This document shows, in pieces, positions 1 through 8,741 of a stretch of 15,806 nt of DNA. This DNA comes from Caulobacteraceae bacterium (GTDB taxonomy: Bacteria > Pseudomonadota > Alphaproteobacteria > Caulobacterales > Caulobacteraceae), in NCBI GenBank assembly GCA_947501315.1, contig CANMXH010000030.1:1-15806 (forward strand), in the 5' to 3' direction. The translations under genes and the position numbers were made by a program. The notes under the pieces were generated by a model. The model was not told the origin of the DNA. It made no database searches and saw only the letters and a list, made by a program, of their open reading frames with translations. Position 1 is the stretch's first letter. Every line of letters begins with the position of its first letter.

Positions 1-1410
<1,410 letters not shown>

Positions 1411-1504
1411 CGACGTCCGGGAGAGCAGAATCGGGCCATCCGGTCGCCCGGCTTGCCCCCGGTCGTTAACTGCCCCGGAATGGTCAGCGGATTACGACGA
1501 GGGG

Positions 1505-1522
1505 ATGACAGTTCTGTTACGC
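1505..1522 (-). promoter_or_regulatory. Candidate Pho box upstream of pstC
   Basis: On the minus strand this reads GCGTAAC AGAA CTGTCAT: two 7-base units spaced 11 bases apart, as in PhoB-binding Pho boxes (consensus CTGTCAT repeated every 11 bases). The second unit matches 7 of 7 and the first about 4 of 7. It sits about 95 bases before the pstC ATG, in the only gap of the phoR-pstC unit, where Caulobacter-type pst operons carry PhoB control. Site and spacing are seen; PhoB binding is inferred. Confidence 0.6.
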
Positions 1523-1545
1523 CGTGGCCGGCGAGCTGTCCGCGC

Positions 1546-1563
1546 GTCACGCCGATGTCACGC
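1546..1563 (-). promoter_or_regulatory. Second 11-base-period direct repeat, possible extra PhoB site
   Basis: The minus strand reads GCGTGAC ATCG GCGTGAC, a perfect 7-base direct repeat with Pho-box spacing, overlapping the last codons and stop of phoR. Each unit matches the Pho unit only loosely. It is 30 bases from the better box, not a multiple of 11, so it may be chance within coding sequence or a weak accessory site. Confidence 0.25.
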
Positions 1564-2965
1564 TATCCCGCCGGGGCGCCAGCGGGAAATAGGCGGTGAA
1601 GGCCGCGCCCTGCCCGGGGGCACTCTCGACGGTAAGCCCGCCGCGATGGCGGTTGACGATGTGTTTGACGATGGCGAGCCCGAGTCCTGTTCCCTGCCGC
1701 TCGCCGCTCTTCTGGCCTTCGACACGATAGAATCGTTCGGTCAGGCGCGGCAGGTGCTCGCGTGCCAGACCCGGACCGTGATCCCGGACAGTGACGGCGG
1801 CGAAGCGCTGGCCGCCGGCTTCCCTGTCCGGTGTGACCAACGGCAACCGGGTGGTGCCCTCGCCGCGACTGCCGCCGGACCGGGGGGCGGCGGCCTCGTC
1901 GAGAGCGATGTTGGGCCGGATCATGATCTCGACCGTCCCGCCCGTGGGAGAGTATTTGATGGCGTTGTCGACCAGGTTCTGGACGACCTGCAGAATCTCA
2001 TCCCGGTCGCCGTTTACCGGGGCGATGATGTCGCGGTCCTCGACCTGAATGACGACATTGCGTTCGCCGGACAGGACACTGACCGCATCGACGACGTCGG
2101 CCGTGGCGCGGGCCAGGTCAACCCGGCCGGAAGGGGGGATGTGTTCATTCAGCTCGATGCGGCTGAGTGACAGCAGGTCGGAGACCAGTCGGCTCATCCG
2201 CTCGGCCTGGGTGGCCATGATGTCCAGGAAGCGGTCGCGCGCCTTGGGGTCGTCCCGCGCGTGGCCCTTGAGCGTCTCGATGAAGCCCGAAAGCGAGGCC
2301 AGCGGCGTCTTCAGCTCGTGGCTGGCGTTGGCGAGGAAGTCCACACGCATGAGCTCCATGCGGCGCACCTCGGTCTCGTCGCGCAGGACCACGAGGGCCA
2401 GGGTTTCCGGATGCGCCCGGGCGAGGGGCTGGGTCATCGCCCGCCAATGCCGGGTCTGGGCCCCTACGCCGGCGTAGTCGGTCGTGCGGGTCAGGCCGCC
2501 GAACAGGGCCTCATCCACGGCCTCAAGCACCGAAGGATCCCGCAAGACCGGGACCAGCAGGCCCCCTTCGCGCTGGATACGGAGCAGGTCGCGGGCGGCG
2601 GCGTTGGCGAGGACGATCCTGCGCCCGGCGATGTCATCAGCCTCGCCGCCTGACACGACTAGGACCGGGTCGGCCAGGGCCTCGAACACGCCCTCCAGCA
2701 AGGAGGATTCAGCCTCCTCGGCTGACCCGGACGGGGCCATACCGGGCTCTGGCGAGGCCGCCGGCGATACCGGCGGATTCCGGTTGAGAAGCCATGCCGT
2801 GAGGCCGGTCAGGGCCGCGCCTGCCAGCAGCCAGGGGGCCAGATCCTGCTGGTAGACGGCGAGGCAGAGCAGCACCGTGATGGCGATGCCTGTGCTGGCG
2901 CCGGCGGTCCACAAACGGGATCCGGCCTGGGGAGCCACGGGAGAGGGGAAGTCTTCGTAGGGCAT
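1547..2965 (-). CDS. phoR: Phosphate regulon sensor histidine kinase PhoR
   Basis: Membrane histidine kinase that phosphorylates PhoB when phosphate is scarce. The 472-residue product has two closely spaced N-terminal membrane segments (about 22-38 and 43-60) with almost no periplasmic loop, typical of PhoR, which senses through the Pst complex and PhoU. A PAS-like region follows (about 91-200). The dimerisation/phosphoacceptor H box is FLANASHELKTPL with His216. The N box is QNLVDNAIKYSP (N330, N334), the G1 box DHGPGL (395-400) and the G2 box GTGLGLAIVKH (425-435). A Pro/Gly/Arg-rich insertion at about 353-386 separates N and G1 boxes. The ATG at 2965 is preceded by GAAAG at suitable distance. 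pstC follows on the same strand, which supports PhoR over other kinases. The 3' end overlaps a possible Pho-box repeat. Confidence 0.93.
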   Translation of the reverse strand: MPYEDFPSPVAPQAGSRLWTAGASTGIAITVLLCLAVYQQDLAPWLLAGAALTGLTAWLLNRNPPVSPAASPEPGMAPSGSAEEAESSLLEGVFEALADPVLVVSGGEADDIAGRRIVLANAAARDLLRIQREGGLLVPVLRDPSVLEAVDEALFGGLTRTTDYAGVGAQTRHWRAMTQPLARAHPETLALVVLRDETEVRRMELMRVDFLANASHELKTPLASLSGFIETLKGHARDDPKARDRFLDIMATQAERMSRLVSDLLSLSRIELNEHIPPSGRVDLARATADVVDAVSVLSGERNVVIQVEDRDIIAPVNGDRDEILQVVQNLVDNAIKYSPTGGTVEIMIRPNIALDEAAAPRSGGSRGEGTTRLPLVTPDREAGGQRFAAVTVRDHGPGLAREHLPRLTERFYRVEGQKSGERQGTGLGLAIVKHIVNRHRGGLTVESAPGQGAAFTAYFPLAPRRDSVTSA

Positions 2966-2993
2966 TCACGCTTTCATCGGACGCGCGACTCGT

Positions 2994-3057
2994 CTGTCAG
3001 GAACATGACACGGAATTCATGACAACGGCGCTTCATTGACGCGAGTTCGACTTGTCA
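2994..3057. promoter_or_regulatory. Cluster of TGTCA/TGACA half-sites between phoR and the ABC exporter genes
   Basis: Four TGTCA or TGACA pentamers lie within 64 bases of the divergent intergenic region (starting at 2995, 3006, 3020 and 3053). On the minus strand the units at 3005-3011 and 2994-3000 read GTGTCAT GTTC CTGACAG, with the 11-base Pho-box period (6/7 and 5/7 matches). The first pair also forms an inverted repeat, TGTCA-N6-TGACA, so a dimeric regulator other than PhoB is possible. PhoB self-control of phoR is a reasonable inference, not shown. Confidence 0.35.
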
Positions 3058-3114
3058 AACAACCTTTACACACCTAAGCCTGTATCCACCAGACAGGGAC
3101 GGGATGGAGAGATC

Positions 3115-4074
3115 ATGGCGGCGGCGTTGACGCTCGAAGGGGTGAGCAAACGATACGGCGACTTCCAGGCCGTGCGCGATCTGAGCTTTCAGGTCGAAAA
3201 GGGCACCATTTGCGGCTTTCTGGGTCCGAACGGTGCCGGCAAGACCTCGACGCTGCGCATGATCCTTGGCCTGCAGGCCGCCAGCGCCGGCCGCATCGAC
3301 ATTCTCGGTTCTGACGACGGCCGCAAGGTACGCGACCGGATCGGCTTCCTGCCGGAGGAGCGTGGTCTCTACAAGAAGATGACCCCGGTCGACGCCATCG
3401 CCTTCTTCGGTGCCCTGAAGGGCCTGCCGACCGGCGAAGGGCGAAAGCGGGCGCGCGAGATGCTGGACGCCCAGGGGCTGGGCGAGTCCAGGAACAAGAA
3501 GATGAAGGAGCTGTCCAAGGGGATGGCCCAGAAGGTCCAGCTGATCGCTTCCGTAGTGCACCGGCCGGAGTTCGTGATCCTGGATGAACCGTTCTCGGGC
3601 CTCGACCCGGTCAACCAGCAGGGGCTGGAGGCGATGATCCGGAAGCTGGCGGCGGACGGAGCCACGGTGCTGTTCTCGACCCATGTGATGCAGCACGCCG
3701 AACGGCTGTGCGACAAGGTCGTGCTGCTGGCGCGGGGCCAGAAGGCGTTCGAGGGCACGGTGGCCGAGGCGCAGGCGACCTCGAAACGGTTCCTGGAACT
3801 TGAGGGCGCAATCGATGCCGCACAGGCCGCGGCCCTGCCGGGCGTCAGCGGCGTCGAGGTGGTGTCCGAACAGGACGGCGTGCGGGTGCTCAAGGCGGCC
3901 CTGGGGCAGGGCGGTCGGGGTCAGGAGGCGCTGAAGGCGGCCTTCCTCGGCGGGCTGGATGTGCGGCGTTTTGAACTGCGTGAGCCCAGCCTGCATGACG
4001 CCTTCATCAGTCTGACGGGCGATCATCCCGATATCGACCAGTCGGTAAAGGCCGGCGCGGAGGCCGCCCGATGA
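3115..4074 (+). CDS. ABC transporter ATP-binding protein, NatA type
   Basis: Cytoplasmic ATPase of an ABC-2 type exporter. The 319-residue protein carries Walker A GPNGAGKT (37-44), the signature LSKGM (133-137), Walker B VILDE (154-158), a D-loop SGLDP and the switch His190 in FSTH. The Q-loop region reads FLPEERGLYKKM, as in the NatA/COG4152 branch. A C-terminal extension of about 90 residues after the nucleotide-binding domain matches the DUF4162 type of this family. The ATG at 3115 is chosen because GGAGA lies four bases before it; an in-frame TTG at 3052 would add 21 residues without homology to the family. Its stop overlaps the permease start (ATGA), indicating translational coupling. 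The substrate cannot be read from sequence; sodium, peptides or antibiotics have been proposed for relatives. Confidence 0.92.
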   Translation: MAAALTLEGVSKRYGDFQAVRDLSFQVEKGTICGFLGPNGAGKTSTLRMILGLQAASAGRIDILGSDDGRKVRDRIGFLPEERGLYKKMTPVDAIAFFGALKGLPTGEGRKRAREMLDAQGLGESRNKKMKELSKGMAQKVQLIASVVHRPEFVILDEPFSGLDPVNQQGLEAMIRKLAADGATVLFSTHVMQHAERLCDKVVLLARGQKAFEGTVAEAQATSKRFLELEGAIDAAQAAALPGVSGVEVVSEQDGVRVLKAALGQGGRGQEALKAAFLGGLDVRRFELREPSLHDAFISLTGDHPDIDQSVKAGAEAAR

Positions 4075-5459
4075 AACGCATCCTGCTGATCGCGCGCCGG
4101 GAATACGGCGCCTATGCCAAGACCGTGGGCTTCTGGCTGTCGCTGCTGGCCTTTCCCCTGTTCGCCGTCCTCGGCGGTGTCCTGCCGGCCCTGATGATGT
4201 CGGCCGAGCCGGTGCGCAATGTGGTCGTGCTGGAAGACGGGCCGCAGGCCCAGGGGCTGGCGGCCGCCGTCCAGGGGGCCGTGCGGCTGGAACAGGAGCG
4301 GCGGCAGGCGCGGATGGCCGAGGCTACAGCCGAGGCTGAGAAACAGGGCGGTCAGGCCGGGGCTTCGGCCGCCGGACAGGCGTTGAACCGGCTGGCGGGG
4401 CTGCGTCTCAGGATCGTGGCAACGCCGGCTGAGCTGAGCGCAGCGCAGCCCGGCGAGGCGCGGGAGGCGATCGCGCGCCGCTATCTCGGAGACGCGGTGC
4501 CGGAGGCCGACCAGCTGGATTCGGTGGTTCTGCTGAACCGTATCGACGGCAAGCCGGCCGCGCGGGTCTGGACCCGCCGGGCTACCGACGACACCGTCGA
4601 GGACTTCGTCCGCGACGTCCTGAAGGACGCGAACCGGCGTGAAGCCTTTGAACAGGCCGGGATCAATGCCGCCGTGGTCGAGGAGACCGAGCGGTTCCGC
4701 CCGGACATAACCGCCCTGTCGCCGAAGTCCGCGACCGGGGGCGAGGTGTCGTTCCGCGACCGGCTGCCCATGATCATCGGCCTCGTCTCCGGCTTCCTGC
4801 TCTGGTCGCTGGTGATCACCGGGGCCTCCATCCTGCTGAACAGTGTGATGGAGGAAAAGGCCAACAAGATCCTGGAGGTCCTGCTGTCGTCGGCCTCGGC
4901 GACCGAGATCCTGACGGGGAAGGTGCTGGGGGTGGCGATGCTGACCGGGACGGTGATGCTGGTCTGGGGCGGGATCGGAACCTTCGGCCTGCTGGCCGCC
5001 AATGCGGAGACGGCGGCCATGGTCGGCGAGGTCCTGCTCGATGGCGGCATGCTGGGCTATTTCATCGCCTATGCCGTCGGCGGCTATCTGATGTACGCCG
5101 TGCTGTTCGCGGCGATCGGGGCCTTCTGCGAGACGCCACGCGACGCACAGACGCTGATGGGACCGATCATGATGGTCCTGACGGTGCCGATTCTGGTCAT
5201 GGTCCTGGCCGTGCAGACACCTGACTCGCCGGTGGTGCAGATCCTGTCATGGATCCCCTTCTTCACCCCCTTCCTGATGAGCGCCCGCGCCCCGTCCGAG
5301 CCGCCGATGATCGAGGTCGTCGGCACCATGGCGGGCATGTTCGCCTTTGCCCTGCTGATGGTCTGGATCGCCGGCCGGGCGTTCCGGGCAGGGGCGCTGT
5401 CGGACGTGAAGCTGAGCTGGCGGGGCTTTGCCGGGGCGATCCGGGGCGGGGGGAAGTAG
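4071..5459 (+). CDS. ABC-2 type transporter permease, NatB type
   Basis: Membrane partner of the upstream ATPase. The 462-residue protein has a first membrane helix at about 20-43, a long extracytoplasmic region (about 45-230) containing an Ala/Gln/Glu-rich probably helical stretch at 62-108, and then five or so membrane helices between 233 and 435. The cytoplasmic segment EEKANKILEVLLSS (261-274) is the characteristic NatB/COG1668 motif linking the first core helices. The start ATG overlaps the stop of the ATPase gene by four bases, so the two are one operon. Transcription runs towards rpsU, and a palindromic repeat begins nine bases after the stop. Export direction is inferred from the family; the cargo is unknown. 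Confidence 0.9.
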   Translation: MKRILLIARREYGAYAKTVGFWLSLLAFPLFAVLGGVLPALMMSAEPVRNVVVLEDGPQAQGLAAAVQGAVRLEQERRQARMAEATAEAEKQGGQAGASAAGQALNRLAGLRLRIVATPAELSAAQPGEAREAIARRYLGDAVPEADQLDSVVLLNRIDGKPAARVWTRRATDDTVEDFVRDVLKDANRREAFEQAGINAAVVEETERFRPDITALSPKSATGGEVSFRDRLPMIIGLVSGFLLWSLVITGASILLNSVMEEKANKILEVLLSSASATEILTGKVLGVAMLTGTVMLVWGGIGTFGLLAANAETAAMVGEVLLDGGMLGYFIAYAVGGYLMYAVLFAAIGAFCETPRDAQTLMGPIMMVLTVPILVMVLAVQTPDSPVVQILSWIPFFTPFLMSARAPSEPPMIEVVGTMAGMFAFALLMVWIAGRAFRAGALSDVKLSWRGFAGAIRGGGK

Positions 5460-5467
5460 GCGCCATC

Positions 5468-5646
5468 AGCTATCGTCATCCTCCGGCCAGCCGCGTCTTC
5501 GCGGCGCAGACCGGGGGACCCAGCGGCGCGCGGGAGCGCGACCTTGCCGGGAGTGCCGCTGCTCACTGCAGCCTGCCAGTATAGATCGCCTTCGGCGCCG
5601 CTGGGTCCCCCGGTCTCGCTACGCTCGCCGGAGGATGACGATAGCT
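5468..5646. repeat. Palindromic intergenic repeat, copy 1 (179 bp)
   Basis: The ends are a perfect 19-base inverted repeat (AGCTATCGTCATCCTCCGG and its complement, 5468-5486 and 5628-5646). Inside is a second perfect 22-base inverted repeat (5508-5529 with 5595-5616) containing GGGGGACCCAGCGGCG. The element fills most of the gap between the converging ABC permease and rpsU genes. Copy 2 lies at 6844-7021. It encodes nothing convincing. It could be a REP/MITE-like dispersed element and may fold into a long hairpin that also ends or stabilises transcripts. Confidence 0.85.
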
Positions 5647-5650
5647 GGAC

Positions 5651-5690
5651 AAAAGAAAAAGGGCCGCTCCGGATTTCCGGGGCGGCCCTT
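5651..5690 (-). terminator. Intrinsic terminator of rpsU
   Basis: On the minus strand a GC-rich hairpin (stem arms GGGCCGC and GCGGCCC, extended by inner pairing CCGGA/TCCGG, 5661-5688) is followed directly by TTTTTCTTTT (5660-5651). It begins about 27 bases after the rpsU stop. The T tract is only on the minus-strand side. Confidence 0.9.
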
Positions 5691-5716
5691 GATCGTTTCG
5701 TTCGGTGTCGAGCGGC

Positions 5717-5974
5717 TTAACCGCGGCCCGGACCACCAACGCCCGGAACCCGGGGCTTCGGCGGCGGCAGCAGGCCTTCGCGCTGCATGCGCTTGCGGGC
5801 CAGTTTGCGGGCGCGGCGAACAGCCTCGGCCTTCTGGCGGGCGCGCTTCTCCGAGGGCTTCTCGTAGTGCACGTGGCGCTTCATCTCGCGGAAGCTGCCT
5901 TCGCGCTGCATTTTCTTCTTGAGGGCCTTGAGCGCTTGATCGACGTTATTATCGCGAACGAAAATCTGTACCAG
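5717..5974 (-). CDS. rpsU: 30S ribosomal protein S21, apparent CTG start
   Basis: Small-subunit protein that binds near the 3' end of 16S rRNA and helps initiation. The frame gives an 85-residue protein beginning (M)VQIFVRDNNVDQALKALKKK and continuing through KRHVHYEKPSEKRARQKAEA and an Arg-rich tail, typical of alphaproteobacterial S21; the C-terminus is Pro/Gly-rich. The codon at the expected first Met is CTG. AAAGGAG (5983-5989) lies eight bases upstream, an excellent ribosome binding site for that position. No ATG, GTG or TTG is in frame before the internal ATG at 5911, which would lose the conserved first 21 residues and has no such site. Automated callers would probably report a 64-residue truncated protein or miss the gene. 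It is divergent from the COQ9 gene and followed by a strong terminator. Confidence 0.9.
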   Translation of the reverse strand: MVQIFVRDNNVDQALKALKKKMQREGSFREMKRHVHYEKPSEKRARQKAEAVRRARKLARKRMQREGLLPPPKPRVPGVGGPGRG

Positions 5975-6163
5975 GTTGAACTCTCCTTTGGCCGCCCGCC
6001 GCGCACCTCGAAAGGGAGACGGGCAGACAAATAAAATATCGCTCCGACAGACGGGGTCTGTGGATGAAGGCGGGCTGATACACGTTCGCCCCCTGCCTGT
6101 CCAGATCGTCGCGCGTCTATCTCAGGCCTCGAAACGCCCGCCGGACGGGGATATGCTGCCGCC

Positions 6164-6844
6164 ATGACCGATGCGCCACACCTGTCGAACGAGACGCCCG
6201 AGGGAGACTGGGCTGACCGCATGGAGCAGACCGTTCTGGACGCCGCACTGGGCCTTGCGCCCCGGCTGGGCTGGAACAGCGGGCTTTTGCGCGCCGCCTG
6301 CGAGGCCTGCGGCCTTTCGCGGGGAGATGAGGAACTGCTGCTGCCCAATGGTGCGCGTGATCTGGCGGCCCTGCTGTCGCGGCGGCATGACGACCGGGCG
6401 CTGGCGGCGCTGGCTGAGGTCGATGCCGGGGCTCTGAAGATTCGGGAACGGATCGCAGCGGCCGTCTCGGCGCGGATGGAGGCGGGGGCCGCCGATCTGG
6501 AGGCCACGCGCCGCTGCGCCGCCTTCCTGGCCCTGCCGATGAACGCCGACCTGGGGCTGAAACTGGCCTGGGAAAGCGCGGATCACCTCTGGCACTGGGC
6601 CGGGGACACGGCGACGGACTGGAACCACTATTCCAAGCGGGCGATCCTGTCGGGGATCCTGATCCCGGCCCTGACCCTGCGCTGGTTCGACGGCCGCGAG
6701 GCGGCGGAGGCCTTTGTCGCCGCCCGGATCGAGAACGTCATGGCCTTCGAGAAGTGGAAGGCCGGCAAGGACTTCGACGCGCCGCTGAAGACGGTCGCGG
6801 ATGCGCTGAGCCGGATGCGGTACGGGGCGAAGGTTCCCCAATAG
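6164..6844 (+). CDS. COQ9 family protein (ubiquinone biosynthesis accessory)
   Basis: COQ9 proteins bind lipids and assist Coq7-type hydroxylation in ubiquinone synthesis at the membrane. The 226-residue protein is of family length. Its strongest signature is GDTATDWNHYSKR (147-159) with following hydrophobic helix (160-173), matching the conserved C-terminal COQ9 region. An N-terminal TetR-like helical part (about 19-60: TVLDAALGLAPRLGWNSGLL) is also typical. The ATG at 6164 has only a weak GGGG-rich leader (about 6146-6150). The gene is divergent from rpsU. Its TAG stop overlaps by one base the start of a palindromic repeat. No sequence oddities are seen. Confidence 0.88.
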   Translation: MTDAPHLSNETPEGDWADRMEQTVLDAALGLAPRLGWNSGLLRAACEACGLSRGDEELLLPNGARDLAALLSRRHDDRALAALAEVDAGALKIRERIAAAVSARMEAGAADLEATRRCAAFLALPMNADLGLKLAWESADHLWHWAGDTATDWNHYSKRAILSGILIPALTLRWFDGREAAEAFVAARIENVMAFEKWKAGKDFDAPLKTVADALSRMRYGAKVPQ

Positions 6845-7021
6845 CTATCGTCATTCCGGGCGGAGAGGCGCGGCCTCGGAGACCCGGAACCCGGCGGCGC
6901 CGCGACGGCGGCGAAACACTGTCGCCCCATTTGCCGACCACCGGCGCTCCAGACAGTTTCGCGCTCACGCGCGCCACTGGGTTCCGGGCCTTCGCTGCGC
7001 TTCGCCCGGAATGACGATAGC
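6844..7021. repeat. Palindromic intergenic repeat, copy 2 (178 bp)
   Basis: Ends are a perfect 19-base inverted repeat (GCTATCGTCATTCCGGGCG, 6844-6862, and its complement, 7003-7021). The outer 11 bases GCTATCGTCAT are identical to copy 1 at 5468-5646. A 24-base stretch at 6959-6982 (minus strand) matches 5518-5541 of copy 1 at 22 positions, so copy 2 is inverted relative to copy 1. It fills the gap between the converging COQ9 gene and purK, ending 11 bases before the purK stop. Confidence 0.85.
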
Positions 7022-7032
7022 AGGAGCGCGCG

Positions 7033-8124
7033 TTAGAGCCCCTTCACCCGGTTCACATGGCCCATCTTGCGGCCCTTGCGGGCTTCGGCCTTGCCGTAGA
7101 GGTGCAGGCGGGCGTCGGGTTTGGCGGACAGGGCGTCCCACTTCTTGACGTCATCGCCGAGCAGATTGGTCATCTCGACCCGGGCGTGGGCGGTGGTCGG
7201 GCCGAGTGGCCAGCCGGCGAGGGCGCGGATGTGTTGTTCGAACTGGTCGCAGACGCAGCCGTCCTGGGTCCAGTGGCCGGTGTTGTGGACGCGCGGCGCG
7301 ATCTCATTGACCAGCAGCAGGCCGCTGCCGAGGTCGAACAGTTCGATGCCGATCACCCCGACATAGTCCAGCCCTTCGAGGATGGCGACGGCGATGGCGT
7401 GGGCGCGGGCCTCGGTCCTGGCATCGACCTTTGCGGGCGCGATGGTTGTCTTGAGGACGCCGCCCTTGTGGACGTTTTCGCCCAGCGGATAGACGGCGAT
7501 GGCACCATCACGGCCGCGGGCGCAGATCACCGAAAGTTCGCGCTCGAAGGCCGCCCGGGCCTCGAGGATGGCGGGACGGCCGCCGATGGTCTTCCAGGCC
7601 TTGGCCGCATCGGCGGCGGTCTTGATCCAGACCTGACCCTTGCCGTCATAGCCCTCGCGGCGAGTCTTGAGCAGGGCCGGGACTCCCATCCGGTCGACGG
7701 CGTGGCGAAGGTCCTCAACGGAATCGATGATCGCAAAAGCGACGGTCGTGGCACCGACGCTGTTGAGGAAGGTCTTCTCCTCGACCCGGTCCTGCGCCAC
7801 CGCGAGGGCCCGGGGGCCGGGTGCGACGACCGCGCCGCCCTCGATCAGGCGTTCGACCGAGCCGGCGGGGACGTTCTCGAACTCGAAGGTCACGGCCTGG
7901 CAGGTCCTGCCCAGCACGGTCAGGGCGGTGGGATTGTCATAGGCGGCGACGACCTGGCCCTGGGACACACGTCCGGCGGGGCTGTTCTCCTCCGGGTCGA
8001 GGATGACGACATTGAAGCCGAGGCGCGAGGCGGCCTGACTCAGCATCCGGCCCAGCTGGCCGCCGCCGAGGATGCCGAGCGTCGAACCGGGCGGCAGGGG
8101 CAGGGGGGATGCGGCGTCGGTCAC
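7033..8124 (-). CDS. purK: 5-(carboxyamino)imidazole ribonucleotide synthase PurK
   Basis: ATP-grasp enzyme that makes N5-CAIR from AIR, bicarbonate and ATP in purine synthesis. The 363-residue protein shows the N-terminal GILGGGQLGRM (17-27), the ATP-binding KTRREGYDGKG (153-163, with a flexible loop), the metal/substrate segment NEIAPRVHNTGHW (273-285), and the C-terminal HLYGK (341-345) and KMGHVN (353-358), all standard for PurK. The start is GTG at 8124, immediately after the purE TGA, with GAGGA a few bases upstream inside purE, so translation of the two is coupled. It supplies the substrate for PurE. Confidence 0.96.
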   Translation of the reverse strand: MTDAASPLPLPPGSTLGILGGGQLGRMLSQAASRLGFNVVILDPEENSPAGRVSQGQVVAAYDNPTALTVLGRTCQAVTFEFENVPAGSVERLIEGGAVVAPGPRALAVAQDRVEEKTFLNSVGATTVAFAIIDSVEDLRHAVDRMGVPALLKTRREGYDGKGQVWIKTAADAAKAWKTIGGRPAILEARAAFERELSVICARGRDGAIAVYPLGENVHKGGVLKTTIAPAKVDARTEARAHAIAVAILEGLDYVGVIGIELFDLGSGLLLVNEIAPRVHNTGHWTQDGCVCDQFEQHIRALAGWPLGPTTAHARVEMTNLLGDDVKKWDALSAKPDARLHLYGKAEARKGRKMGHVNRVKGL

Positions 8125-8616
8125 TCAGTCCTCGACCGTTTCGTGCACGGCCTCGGTCTGGGCCTCGCGGAAGGCGGTCAGGCGTCCGGCGAGAATGGGG
8201 TCCGACAGGGCGAGGATCTGGGCCGCGAGAATGCCGGCATTCTTCGCGCCGGGCTCGCCGATGGCCAGGGTGGCGACGGGGACGCCGCCGGGCATCTGGA
8301 CGATCGACAGCAGGCTGTCCATGCCCTTGAGCGCCTTCGATTCTACCGGCACACCGAGCACCGGCAGTTCGGTCATCGAGGCGGCCATGCCGGGCAGGTG
8401 GGCGGCGCCGCCGGCCCCGGCAATGATGACCTTGAAGCCTGCGGCGCGTGCACCGGTGGCGAAGTCGAACAGGCGTTTGGGGGTGCGGTGGGCGCTGACC
8501 ACCCGGGCGTCCCAGGCGACACCCAGCCGGTCGAGTGCGTCGGCGGCGTGTTTCATCGTCGGCCAGTCCGAGCGGCTGCCCATGATGATCGCCACGGGGG
8601 GAGTCTCGGTCGCCAT
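8125..8616 (-). CDS. purE: N5-CAIR mutase PurE (class I)
   Basis: Converts N5-CAIR to CAIR in purine synthesis. The 163-residue protein has IMGSRSDW (11-18), SAHRTP (41-46) with the catalytic His43, and AGGAAHLPGM-like AGAGGAAHLPGM (66-77). These motifs and linkage to purK mark the class I enzyme, not the direct AIR carboxylase. The ATG at 8616 is chosen because MATETPPVAIIMGSRSDW has the normal distance to the first motif; a longer reading from 8733 adds 39 unrelated residues. The ribosome binding site is weak (AAGGG about 9 bases upstream). Divergent from the diguanylate cyclase gene. Confidence 0.96.
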   Translation of the reverse strand: MATETPPVAIIMGSRSDWPTMKHAADALDRLGVAWDARVVSAHRTPKRLFDFATGARAAGFKVIIAGAGGAAHLPGMAASMTELPVLGVPVESKALKGMDSLLSIVQMPGGVPVATLAIGEPGAKNAGILAAQILALSDPILAGRLTAFREAQTEAVHETVED

Positions 8617-8741
8617 CGATGCGCGCCCTTTTCGCGGGAAAGCGGCGCGATACAGGACTCGCGTTGCGCCCGCAACCGACGGCGTTACGCTTGCTCCCGG
8701 CCGGACGTGATGAGTCGCCGGCCGGGGAACCACTTTCTCTC

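Noticed and set aside
5460..5716. Possible insertion sequence at the first palindromic repeat
   Set aside because: Only 179 bp, no transposase frame and no clear target duplication at its edges; better described as a non-coding repeat.
8619..8741. Upstream ATG that would lengthen the diguanylate cyclase by 41 residues
   Set aside because: The added sequence is Arg/Pro-rich, not family-like, and would nearly abut the purE start, leaving no room for promoters. GTG at 8742 gives the compact DgcA-like length.
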